Of a DNA stretch of 64,000 bases, positions 34,897-42,871 are shown piece by piece. Source of the stretch: Phycisphaerales bacterium (GTDB taxonomy: Bacteria; Planctomycetota; Phycisphaerae; UBA1845); contig CP070691.1 in the NCBI GenBank assembly GCA_020353195.1, positions 3,396,566-3,460,565 of the forward strand. The letters are read 5' to 3'. The position numbers were made by a program, and so were the translations under genes. The notes beneath the pieces were generated by a model that was given only the letters and a program-made list of their open reading frames with translations, did no database searches and had not been told where the DNA came from. Each line of letters opens with the position of its first letter. Position 1 is the first letter of the stretch.

Positions 34897-36750
34897 ATGG
34901 GGCGGATTCGTGCTCTTTCGGACGAGTTGATCAAGAAGATCGCCGCGGGCGAGGTGATCGAGAGGCCTGCCAGCGTCGTCAAGGAGCTCATGGAGAACGC
35001 GATCGATGCGCGGGCGTCCCGGATCGCCGTCGACATTGAGGATGGCGGCAAGCGGCTTGTTCGCGTGGTGGACGATGGGGAGGGGATGTCGGCGGAGGAT
35101 CTGCGGCTGGCGGTCATGCCGCATGCCACGAGCAAGATCAGCCGCGACGAGGATCTCTTCGCGATCGGGACGATGGGTTTTCGGGGTGAGGCGCTGGCCA
35201 GCGTCGGCGCGGTCTCGCGGTTGCGGATCCGGTCTCGGCCTCCCGACGCCGCCGAGGGGCACGAGATCGTGGTGGTGGCGGAGAAGGTGGAGCTGTCCCG
35301 GTCGGCAGGCTGCCCGGTCGGCACGGGCGTGGAGGTTCGCGACTTGTTCTTCAGCGTGCCGGCGCGGCGCAAGTTCCTCAAGGGTGCGTCGACGGAGGCC
35401 GCCCACGTGAACGAACAGTTCACCCGGATCGCGCTGGCCCATCCGGACGTCGCGTTCGAGCTGGCGCACAACTCGCGCGTCACACACCGGATGCCGGTAC
35501 AGGGGTCCGTCCGAGAGCGCGTTGCGAAGTTCTGCGGTCGTGAGCTGGCGGATGACCTGATCCCGATCGACTGGGACGAGCGGGGGCTGTGGATTCAGGG
35601 TTACGTGGCCCCGCCGGCGCGATCGCGGTCCGCGGGCAACTGGCAGTACGTGTTCCTCAACGGGCGTTTCGTTCGCGACCGGTTCGTCCAGCACGCGGTG
35701 AAGGAGGCTTACCGTGGACTGATCGAACCGAACCGTCACCCGGTGGTGTTCCTGTTCCTGTCGGTCGATCCCGCCGCTGTGGACGTGAACGTGCACCCGA
35801 CAAAGATTGAGGTCCGGTGGCGGGACTCGAACCTGGTTCATTCGCAGGTGTTGGCGGCGCTGCGGGAGAAGTTCCTCAAGAGTGACCTCACACCGTCACT
35901 GCAGATGCGACGAGCGGGCGAACCGTCCGGCGGGCTGGACGCCGCCCGCGCCGACCGGTTGCGGCGCGAAGCTGCCGACTTCCTGCGCGGGGCGACGCCG
36001 ACGACGGGCGCGGAGGGGTCTGAGGTGCGTGGGCTTGGCCGGTCCTTGCCGCCGTCGCCGGGCGGGGGCGAGCGGCTGTCCGATTACTCCGCGTCGGGCG
36101 AGCTGTGGCGGTCGTTGCACGGTCCGGCCCCGCAGGGGTCGGACCTGCGGGGCGATGAACCGGCGCCGCCGGCGGGCGGTCGACCGCGGGCGATCCAACT
36201 GCACAACGCGTATCTGGTGGCCGAAACCACCGACGGCATGATCATCATTGACCAGCACGCCCTGCACGAGCGGATCATGTACGACAAGCTTCGCCGCCGC
36301 ATTGCCGGCGACGTGCTCGAATCGCAGCGGCTTCTTCTGCCGGAGACGATCCGCATCACGCCGGAGCAGATGGCCGTCCTGGACACGTGCGCCGACCTGC
36401 TGCATCGGTTGGGGCTGGCGCTGACGCCGTTTGGCCGGGACTCGGTGGCGGTGAATGCGATCCCCTCCGTACTTCGCGACACCGATGTGTCACAGTTCGT
36501 ACGTGACGTTCTGGACAGGCTGGCCGTCAAAGGCCATCAGCCTGACACCGAGGCGGTGCTGGAGGACATGCTGAGGTTGATGGCCTGCAAGGCTGCCGTC
36601 AAGTTCGGCGACCCGCTGACGCCGGACGAGATCGAGGCGCTGCTTTCCCAGCGGGGCGAAGTGGAGAAGTCCACGAGTTGCCCGCACGGCCGGCCAACGG
36701 CGTTGCGGTTCACGCTGGCGGACCTGGAAAGGCAGTTCAAGCGCACATGA
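34897..36750 (+). CDS. mutL: DNA mismatch repair protein MutL
   Basis: Predicted 617 residues. GHKL ATPase N-domain: 'KIAAGEVIERPASVVKELMENAIDA' region at 15-38, GFRGEAL at 94-100, and 'VDVNVHPTKIEVRW' near 296. A low-complexity linker at about 340-430 is followed by the C-terminal dimerisation domain. The endonuclease motif appears as DQHALHERIMYD at 452-463; the usual final Glu of DQHAx2Ex4E is Asp here. ACKAAVKFGD and CPHGRP complete the metal site, so nicking activity is likely, as in bacteria without MutH. No mutS adjacent. Confidence 0.96.
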   Translation: MGRIRALSDELIKKIAAGEVIERPASVVKELMENAIDARASRIAVDIEDGGKRLVRVVDDGEGMSAEDLRLAVMPHATSKISRDEDLFAIGTMGFRGEALASVGAVSRLRIRSRPPDAAEGHEIVVVAEKVELSRSAGCPVGTGVEVRDLFFSVPARRKFLKGASTEAAHVNEQFTRIALAHPDVAFELAHNSRVTHRMPVQGSVRERVAKFCGRELADDLIPIDWDERGLWIQGYVAPPARSRSAGNWQYVFLNGRFVRDRFVQHAVKEAYRGLIEPNRHPVVFLFLSVDPAAVDVNVHPTKIEVRWRDSNLVHSQVLAALREKFLKSDLTPSLQMRRAGEPSGGLDAARADRLRREAADFLRGATPTTGAEGSEVRGLGRSLPPSPGGGERLSDYSASGELWRSLHGPAPQGSDLRGDEPAPPAGGRPRAIQLHNAYLVAETTDGMIIIDQHALHERIMYDKLRRRIAGDVLESQRLLLPETIRITPEQMAVLDTCADLLHRLGLALTPFGRDSVAVNAIPSVLRDTDVSQFVRDVLDRLAVKGHQPDTEAVLEDMLRLMACKAAVKFGDPLTPDEIEALLSQRGEVEKSTSCPHGRPTALRFTLADLERQFKRT

Positions 36751-36853
36751 CGCGCTTCTTCGCATCCGAGCAAGGCGGACGCACGCACCGAAGCGGCGGG
36801 CGGAGCCTGTCCTGTCAAAGCGCAAACGCACGTTGGAGGAAAGACAACCCATC

Positions 36854-36907
36854 ATGAGCGGATGGTTGATTGCGGCAATGGTTGCCTGGTTGCTTTCGGC
36901 GACCTGA
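36854..36907 (+). CDS. Tiny hydrophobic ORF (17 aa)
   Basis: Encodes MSGWLIAAMVAWLLSAT. GGAGGAAAG lies about a dozen bases upstream. Immediately followed, after three bases, by a GTG-started 42-residue membrane ORF, so the two may be coupled. Very short, hence uncertain. Confidence 0.35.
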   Translation: MSGWLIAAMVAWLLSAT

Positions 36908-36910
36908 ATT

Positions 36911-37039
36911 GTGGCGGAAACCGTGCCTCTGGTCAGAGGCAGACTGAAGCCCGCCTCGGGTGAGTTCGTCGGCGCCGTGATATTCGCTGCAGGAACGGCC
37001 GCGCTGGGCGTATGGTTCCTCATCAAGGCGCTGCGATAG
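36911..37039 (+). CDS. Small single-span membrane protein (42 aa)
   Basis: From GTG 36911: a polar N-terminus (AETVPLVRGRLKPASG) and one transmembrane helix 'FVGAVIFAAGTAALGVWFLI' ending in a basic KALR. No family recognised. Lies three bases after the 17-residue ORF and 120 bases before the methyltransferase gene. Could also be the second half of a frameshifted single protein. Confidence 0.4.
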   Translation: MAETVPLVRGRLKPASGEFVGAVIFAAGTAALGVWFLIKALR

Positions 37040-37158
37040 GTCGCCGCCGGGGCACGCGATGGCGGACAAAGCCGTCCCGCGGGCCTCCAGCGCTGGATGA
37101 TTGACCTCTTCTTTGGCTTCCCTATGCTGGGCGACACGCGGGTGAAAGGGACACCATC

Positions 37159-39693
37159 GTGACCGCCGCTGCCCAGGACGCAACAAGAGTGGCCGAACGG
37201 TTCCATCGCAACCTGCCGGATTGCAGAAGTCGTATCTGCGCCGAGATGCAGGGCCGGTGCGAGAAGGACAGCGCCGGGGTCGGTGTCGAGCTCCTTAAAG
37301 AAGTCGAACAGTGGCGGGACGCGCTTGCTCGGAACTTCGCGCTGCGAAACCGCGAGCGTTCGGCCCGTGAGCTGAACTTCGCCGTCCAGCGGATGATCGA
37401 GTGCGTGACCTTCCTGCGGATGTGCGAGGACCGCGGGATCGAGCCGTACGGCCGGCTGGAAGGACTATGCCGCGGCTCGAGCGTCTACAAACGCCTCGGT
37501 GAGGTGCTTCGGCGGGCGGCTGAGCGCTACAACTCCAGCCTGTTCTGCTTCACGCCGGAAGAAGGGCTCAAGTCCTCTGACGGAGTGCCCCCGAGCCTGG
37601 AACTCGACGACGAGCCGCTCAAGAGAATGCTGGCCAGCCTGTACTGCTCGGAGAGACTCCATGAGTTCTCCACTCTGCCGCCGGAGTTTCTCGGGCAGGT
37701 GCACGAGCAGCTCCTCGGGAAGGTGATTCGCCGGACCAAAGAGCGGGAGGTCAAGATCGAAGATAAGCCCGAGGTGAAAAAAGCCGGCGGCATCTATTAC
37801 ACGCCCGGCGCCATCGTCGACTACATCGTCCAGCAGACCGTCGGGAAACTGCTGGAGGGCAAGACACCCGCCGACGTCGGACCGGACCTTGAGCCGAGTC
37901 GCAAGCGCGCGGTCAAACAGAACCATCCGCCGAAGGCGGATAGGGAAGCGGTGCCTGGTCGGCGTTGCGGGCCGCTCCCTGACGGTCGCGGTTCGGATCG
38001 GCCCATCTGCATCGTCGATCCCGCGTGCGGGGCCGGCTCGTTTCTCCTCGGGGCGTATCGGTACTTGCTCGACTGGCACCGCGACTGGTACGTCAACGAC
38101 GGCCCGGGAAATCACCGCGCGCGCATCTATCTGGACGCCGGCGGGCAATGGCGGCTGGACGTGCGGGAGAAGAAGCGCATCCTGTTGAACAACATCTACG
38201 GCGTGGACATCGAGCCGCAGGCCGTCGAAGTCACCAAGCTCTCGCTGCTGCTGACGGTCCTCGAGGGTGAGACCATCGGGCAGACGTCGTCTGTGTTGCA
38301 CGAGTTGGTGCCGGACCTGAGCCGCAACATCAAGTGCGGCAACAGCCTCATCGGACCGGACGTCTACGGCGACCGGCAGATGAGCCCGCTGGACGACAAT
38401 GAGCGCTACCGGATCAACGCTTTCGACTGGCACACCGAGTTCCCGGAGGTGTTCACACCGAACCGCGCCCGTGAGGAAGCGGCGCCGTGCGGGCCGCTCC
38501 CTGACGGTCGCGGTTCGGATCGGGGGGTCGACACTGGTTCGGGCTTCGATGTCGTGATTGGAAACCCGCCGTGGGGGCAGAAGCACGTTCGGAGGGACAA
38601 ACGACTGACCGGTTATCTGCGCAAGCGGTTCCAGTCTCTCGCCGGTATCTTTGACCTGTTTCGCCCGTTCATTGAGCAGGGAGCTGGGCTGCTCAGAGAG
38701 TCCGGGTATTTCGGCATGGTGCTTCCGGACGTGGTGCTCCTGAAGGACTATCAAGATACGCGGCGCTTCATCCTGAGCAATCTCGCTCTTCTGAGCATAG
38801 ATTGGTGGGGGAAGGTGTTCAAAGGCGCCGTGATCGATACGATCACGCTCGTGGGGTGCAAGCAGCGAGTCGGGCCGGACCATAATGTCCGAGTTTCAGT
38901 CAACGACCCGGGCAATCCACTGGTCCACACGATTCCGCAGCAACACTTCTGGGCCAACGAGCGCTATACGTTTAACCTCTATCTCACACCGCGGAAGCGG
39001 GAGGTTCTGGATTCGCTCAAGCCGTACCCCCGCCTGGGAGACTACTTCGAAGTCCATGAGGGTGTGCACAGCGGGAACATTCGGGAGGCCCTGTTCGTGG
39101 ACCGGTATACGGACGGGTCCTGTCGCGAGCTGATAGTCGGCAGGGACGAGATCGCGCCGCACGTGCTGCGATGGCGAGGTCGCCACATCCGCCTGAGCGA
39201 GGTTCCGACAGGGGAGAGCCCTGGACGTTATGCCAACGCGGGCCGGCCGGAGTGGTACGACCGGGAGAAACTGCTTGTCCGGCGTACGGGCGACTACGTC
39301 CTGGCGGCCGTCGATCGCGAACACCGTTACGCGAGCAACAATTTCTTTATCGTGTTCCCGAAGCGTCCCTGCGGCATTGATCTGTATGGTCTGTGTGCGC
39401 TGCTTAACGCTCCGTTCATCACGTGGTGCTTCAGGACCATTGAGCCCCGAAAGGGCCGCGTGTTCGCCGAGCTCAAGATCAAGCACCTTCGCGTGTTTCC
39501 GCTACCCGACTGCGACCGGGATTCGGCCGGATGTGAGGCTCTCAACCGCCTGGGCGCCCGACGAAGCGCGCTGGCCCTGGCGGTCGGCAACGCCCGGATT
39601 CCCGCGAGCGTTCATCGTCGGTGCGCCCTTCTTGACGGACGGATCGCTACCACGGTGCGTGGGCTCTTCGGACTCCAGGAAGATCTTCCGTAG
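37159..39693 (+). CDS. Eco57I-type (type IIG-like) adenine DNA methyltransferase with TaqI-like specificity domain
   Basis: Predicted 844 residues from GTG 37159. Gamma-class N6-adenine methyltransferase: YYTPGAIVDYIV at 213-224 (motif X), SAM motif I DPACGAGS at 287-294, NIYGVDIEPQAVEVTKLSLL near 345-364, catalytic NPPW at 469-472. C-terminal half ('HEGVHSGNIREALF', 'NAGRPEWYDREKLLVRR', 'ALLNAPFITWCFR') is a TaqI-like target-recognition domain. No PD-(D/E)xK motif was seen in the N-terminal 200 residues, so it may only methylate. The peptide CGPLPDGRGSDR occurs twice (270-281 and 444-455), encoded by in-frame palindromic repeats on loops beside motif I and motif IV. No separate restriction gene is adjacent. 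Confidence 0.85.
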   Translation: MTAAAQDATRVAERFHRNLPDCRSRICAEMQGRCEKDSAGVGVELLKEVEQWRDALARNFALRNRERSARELNFAVQRMIECVTFLRMCEDRGIEPYGRLEGLCRGSSVYKRLGEVLRRAAERYNSSLFCFTPEEGLKSSDGVPPSLELDDEPLKRMLASLYCSERLHEFSTLPPEFLGQVHEQLLGKVIRRTKEREVKIEDKPEVKKAGGIYYTPGAIVDYIVQQTVGKLLEGKTPADVGPDLEPSRKRAVKQNHPPKADREAVPGRRCGPLPDGRGSDRPICIVDPACGAGSFLLGAYRYLLDWHRDWYVNDGPGNHRARIYLDAGGQWRLDVREKKRILLNNIYGVDIEPQAVEVTKLSLLLTVLEGETIGQTSSVLHELVPDLSRNIKCGNSLIGPDVYGDRQMSPLDDNERYRINAFDWHTEFPEVFTPNRAREEAAPCGPLPDGRGSDRGVDTGSGFDVVIGNPPWGQKHVRRDKRLTGYLRKRFQSLAGIFDLFRPFIEQGAGLLRESGYFGMVLPDVVLLKDYQDTRRFILSNLALLSIDWWGKVFKGAVIDTITLVGCKQRVGPDHNVRVSVNDPGNPLVHTIPQQHFWANERYTFNLYLTPRKREVLDSLKPYPRLGDYFEVHEGVHSGNIREALFVDRYTDGSCRELIVGRDEIAPHVLRWRGRHIRLSEVPTGESPGRYANAGRPEWYDREKLLVRRTGDYVLAAVDREHRYASNNFFIVFPKRPCGIDLYGLCALLNAPFITWCFRTIEPRKGRVFAELKIKHLRVFPLPDCDRDSAGCEALNRLGARRSALALAVGNARIPASVHRRCALLDGRIATTVRGLFGLQEDLP
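37966..38001 (+). repeat. REP-like element copy 1, inside methyltransferase gene
   Basis: Right-arm core CCGCTCCCTGACGGTCGCGG at 37972-37991; 36 bases (37966-38001) are identical to the second copy at 38488-38523. A degenerate left arm precedes it (GGGAAGCGG near 37942). Translated in the same frame as copy 2. Confidence 0.9.
38461..38523 (+). repeat. REP-like palindrome copy 2, inside methyltransferase gene
   Basis: Left arm CCGCGCCCGTGAGGAAGCGG (38463-38482) is the inverted complement of right arm CCGCTCCCTGACGGTCGCGG (38494-38513) at 17 of 20 positions, with an 11-base loop, making a long imperfect hairpin. Length of the unit is a multiple of three and the gene stays in frame. Confidence 0.9.
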
Positions 39694-39967
39694 GGCGCCT
39701 TGTGAGAAGGCCCTGTGGAGCGGACAAGCCCGGGTTCGGGCCGACGCTGCCGGCTCCCCGACGGCGTTGACGATCAATGACAGCGTCTCGGCACCGGCGT
39801 CCTGTGGTAACGAGACTGGCGGAGGGAGCGTCGGACGTCGCCGGCTCTGGGGTGGGGGACGTGGGTCGCCGGCAATCCACAATCGATCGCGTTCATCCCC
39901 CACGAAGACGCTGGCTGCGGGCGGCTGTCGGCCGGGTCGGGGCTGGAAACAGGCGGGGAGAATTTTA
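39694..39967. other. Intergenic region after methyltransferase gene
   Basis: No gene recognised on either strand; precedes the promoter of the 19-residue ORF. Confidence 0.4.
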
Positions 39968-39998
39968 TAGACAGGGCGCGAGCGCGTAGTATTATACT
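39968..39998 (+). promoter_or_regulatory. Promoter for tiny membrane-protein transcript
   Basis: -35 TAGACA at 39968-39973; -10 either TATTAT (39990-39995, spacer 16) or TATACT (39993-39998, spacer 19). Leads into the 19-residue ORF at 40079. Confidence 0.55.
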
Positions 39999-40078
39999 CG
40001 GGTTCGCGTGAGCGTCGCACCGGCGCGGGGCGACGCGACACGGGATCTACAGTTCTTTCACACGAAGGGAGTCGAACG

Positions 40079-40138
40079 ATGGACTGGTTGTGGATTCTCA
40101 TTGTTGGGGCGATTGCCGCTGTCTATTTCTTTCTCTAG
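40079..40138 (+). CDS. Tiny single-span membrane protein (19 aa)
   Basis: Encodes MDWLWILIVGAIAAVYFFL, a single hydrophobic helix with almost nothing else. AAGGGAG lies eight bases before the ATG, and a good promoter lies 80 bases upstream, followed by a GC-rich hairpin at 40198-40230. The combination of promoter, ribosome site and hairpin makes a real small gene likely. Not detectable by normal gene calling. Function unknown. Confidence 0.55.
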   Translation: MDWLWILIVGAIAAVYFFL

Positions 40139-40707
40139 CCCGCTGGCGGTGACGTAGCCTCAAGGCAAGCGTCTTGACAATTCGCCAAGCGAACCAGGGG
40201 GCGGTCCCGGACTGAGCAAGGGGCCGCCCCTCGCTCGGTGGACGTGTCGATTCGGTCGGCGCCGGAGCATTCCGACCTCGGTCATCCACGGGTCCGGTGA
40301 GGGTGAGCGTGCTGCCTGTGCTCAGCGTGTCACTGTCTTGTCGCCGACTCCTGTCGGAACGATCTCCTCATTCACAGACGCGATCAGCAGCTTGGGCGCG
40401 CACACGGTGCTCCTGAGCATCTCAAGCGGGTTCTTGCATGGCCCCGGCACGCGCCGTTCCCAACGCACGGATCAGTGTCCTTTTGTTGACGGCCGTACAC
40501 GGCCGTACCTGTTCCGCGCGGACCTGGTCCGGCCCTCGCGCCGGCGGCGGTGGCCCAGGACGGACGGCTTCCATGGGGTCGGGTACTGCGGGTGGCCTGT
40601 CAGCCGGCGTCGGGGGCGGAGCGGTGCGGGGCGGACGGTGCGGTTGCTCTTCGGGCCTGAGGGCATTCGTCGGGCCGCCGGACGCGGGGAGCCTGGCGGC
40701 GAGCAGG
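40139..40707. other. Gene-free region with GC-rich hairpin
   Basis: Holds the hairpin GGGGCGGTCCC (40198-40208) with GGGGCCGCCCC (40220-40230), lacking a T tract; it may stabilise or end the tiny-ORF transcript. The rest shows only arginine-rich spurious frames. Confidence 0.45.
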
Positions 40708-40736
40708 TTCGCAAACCGGTGAGATGAGGGTATAGT
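40708..40736 (+). promoter_or_regulatory. Promoter TTCGCA-N17-TATAGT giving a near-leaderless mRNA
   Basis: -35 TTCGCA at 40708-40713 and -10 TATAGT at 40731-40736. Transcription should begin near 40743, about five bases before the ATG at 40748, leaving no room for a Shine-Dalgarno site. Confidence 0.5.
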
Positions 40737-40747
40737 CTCTACGCGAT

Positions 40748-42871
40748 ATGGCGGCATTCCTCGGAATCCTGAAGACGTATCAGGCGTACGGGCTGATCGC
40801 TTTCACCGTTACGGTGTTTGCGACTGCGATGGCGATCCGCGTAGCGCGGCGCGTGGGCATGTTGGACGTGCCCGACCAGCAACTCAAGCCGCACGCCAGG
40901 CCCACGCCCTACCTGGGTGGCACGGCGATCTGCCTGGGGTGGACGGTGGCGCTGCTGGCGGCGATGGCGGCCGCCTGCGCGGACTGGCAGACGTTGCTGC
41001 CCATCCTGTTGGGCGGTGTCATGATCTCCGCCGTCGGGCTCGCGGATGACATGTGGGAGCTGTCCCCGAAGTTCCGTCTGATTCTCGTCACGTTGATCAT
41101 TGCCGCGGTCCTGGTTTTCACGGGCATCGGGTTCCATCTGCTCGATTCGCTGCTTCACGTGATTGGCGTGTCCCTGCCGCGGGAGGTGGCAATCCCCGTA
41201 TCGATTCTGGCCGGTGTGGCCATCGTGTTGGGGGCGTGCAATTCAGCTAACCTGATTGACGGGTTGGACGGATTGTGCACGGGTGTTACGGCCATCATAG
41301 CTCTCGGTTTCTTCCTGCTGGCCGCGCACCTGGCCGCCTGGAGCTACAGTGAGACGGGTGATCCGGTGCGTCTGGTGCTCGCCATCGCGATGCTGGGAAC
41401 GGCGGTGGGCTTTCTGCCGCTGAACTTCAATCCGGCCAGGATCTTCATGGGCGATGCGGGCAGCATGCTGCTGGGGTTCAACTGCGGCATCATGATCCTG
41501 CTGTTCGCCGAGCGCGGGATTCTGCGGTGGCTGCTCGGCGGGTTGATGGTTTTCGCACTGCCGATCGCTGACACGGCCCTGGCGATTGTTCGTCGCCGCC
41601 TCAGCAGGAGGCCGATCTTCGTCGGCGATCGCAGTCATTTTTACGACCAGCTGGTCGACCGGGGCATGTCGGTGAGGGCGGTTGTCGCCGTCAGCTACGC
41701 CATCGCTGCTTTCTACGCGGCCATGGGCTGTCTGGCAATCTGGGTTCGCACGCGTTATATCATCCCCCTGTACGTATTGATCGTGGTCGCCACTGTGGTG
41801 GTGCTGCACGTGCTCAACATGATGAGGGCCGGACCGCCGGCGAAGGTCGCCCCGCCCCGCAGGCGCATGAAGATCCTGTTCACCTCCGCCGGGCGCCGCG
41901 TCTCACTGATCCGGGCATTCCGCCGGGCCGCCGACGACTTGGGCATCGACCTGCAAGTTCACGCCGTGGACCATCATCCGATGGCGCCGGCCCTTCACAT
42001 CGCCGATGAAACCGCCCTTGTTCCCCAGGTCACGTCGGATGACTATTGTGATCACCTCCTGGCCCATTGTCGCGAGAATGGAATCGACGCGCTCATTCCC
42101 CTGATCGACCCCGAGCTCTATCCGCTGGCGAAGGCCCGTGACCGGTTCGACGAGTTCGGCACGCGCGTGATCATCTCGTCGCCCGACGTTATTCGCATCT
42201 CGAAAGACAAGGTCCGCACCGGTGAGTTCCTGCGCCAACATGGCTTCCTGACGCCCAGGATCCTGACCGGCGAGGACCTTGCCGCCCCGACGCTCCCCTT
42301 GTTCATCAAACCCAAGACCGGCAGCTCCAGTCTTGGGGCGCATAAGATCGGCACGCCCGAGGACCTCGCCTACTACCGCAGTGTCAGCCCCGATTCCATC
42401 ATTCAGGAGTTCATCGCGGGTCCGGAATACACGGTCGACGTCTTTGCGGATTTTGACGGCAGGCCGCGGTGCGCCGTGCCCCGCCGCCGTCACGAGGTTC
42501 GCGGCGGCGAGGTCTCCAAAGGGCAGACGGTCCGGAACGTCCCGATGATGAAGGAGCACTGCCGCCTGGTCGAAGCTCTGGGCGGGTGTCGGGGCATGAT
42601 CACCGTGCAGTGTTTCCTGACCCCGGACGACGACGTCGTCTTCATCGAGATCAACCCGCGGTTCGGGGGCGGCGTGCCCTTGTCGATCCGTGCCGGCGCC
42701 GATTCGCCGCGGTGGATTCTCGAGCTCTTGACGGGCCGCGAGCCGGTCATCTCCATGGACGGCTGGGTGGACGGCATGCTGATGTTGCGATACGACGAAG
42801 GTGTTTTCGTGCCCAGCGCGGATGTACTCGGCGTATCGTCCACCGCGCGCGCCGGTGTTCAACAGCCATGA
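40748..42871 (+). CDS. Fusion: WecA/MraY-like sugar-1-phosphate transferase plus ATP-grasp enzyme
   Basis: Predicted 707 residues. Residues 1-365 form a polytopic polyprenyl-phosphate sugar-1-phosphate transferase (GT4): DD at 100-101 in ADDMWEL, NLIDGLDG at 168-175, 'NFNPARIFMGDAGS' and the cytoplasmic HFYDQLVDRG loop. It would load a sugar-1-phosphate on undecaprenyl phosphate for envelope polysaccharide. From Met374 (41867) a complete ATP-grasp protein begins ('MKILFTSAGRRVSLIRAF', 'PLFIKPKTGSSSLG', 'VFIEINPRFGGG'), of the carbamoyl-phosphate-synthase-like carboxylate-amine ligase type. No stop or ribosome site separates them. The stop overlaps the next gene (ATGA). Substrate of the ligase half unknown. 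Confidence 0.9.
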   Translation: MAAFLGILKTYQAYGLIAFTVTVFATAMAIRVARRVGMLDVPDQQLKPHARPTPYLGGTAICLGWTVALLAAMAAACADWQTLLPILLGGVMISAVGLADDMWELSPKFRLILVTLIIAAVLVFTGIGFHLLDSLLHVIGVSLPREVAIPVSILAGVAIVLGACNSANLIDGLDGLCTGVTAIIALGFFLLAAHLAAWSYSETGDPVRLVLAIAMLGTAVGFLPLNFNPARIFMGDAGSMLLGFNCGIMILLFAERGILRWLLGGLMVFALPIADTALAIVRRRLSRRPIFVGDRSHFYDQLVDRGMSVRAVVAVSYAIAAFYAAMGCLAIWVRTRYIIPLYVLIVVATVVVLHVLNMMRAGPPAKVAPPRRRMKILFTSAGRRVSLIRAFRRAADDLGIDLQVHAVDHHPMAPALHIADETALVPQVTSDDYCDHLLAHCRENGIDALIPLIDPELYPLAKARDRFDEFGTRVIISSPDVIRISKDKVRTGEFLRQHGFLTPRILTGEDLAAPTLPLFIKPKTGSSSLGAHKIGTPEDLAYYRSVSPDSIIQEFIAGPEYTVDVFADFDGRPRCAVPRRRHEVRGGEVSKGQTVRNVPMMKEHCRLVEALGGCRGMITVQCFLTPDDDVVFIEINPRFGGGVPLSIRAGADSPRWILELLTGREPVISMDGWVDGMLMLRYDEGVFVPSADVLGVSSTARAGVQQP

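Noticed and set aside
37159..39693. Candidate PglX/BREX-type defence locus
   Set aside because: The protein is shorter than PglX and none of the other BREX genes are adjacent; a lone Eco57I-type methyltransferase explains it better.
40198..40230. Rho-independent terminator after the 19-residue ORF
   Set aside because: The hairpin is strong, but no T tract follows; it is reported only as a hairpin in the intergenic entry.
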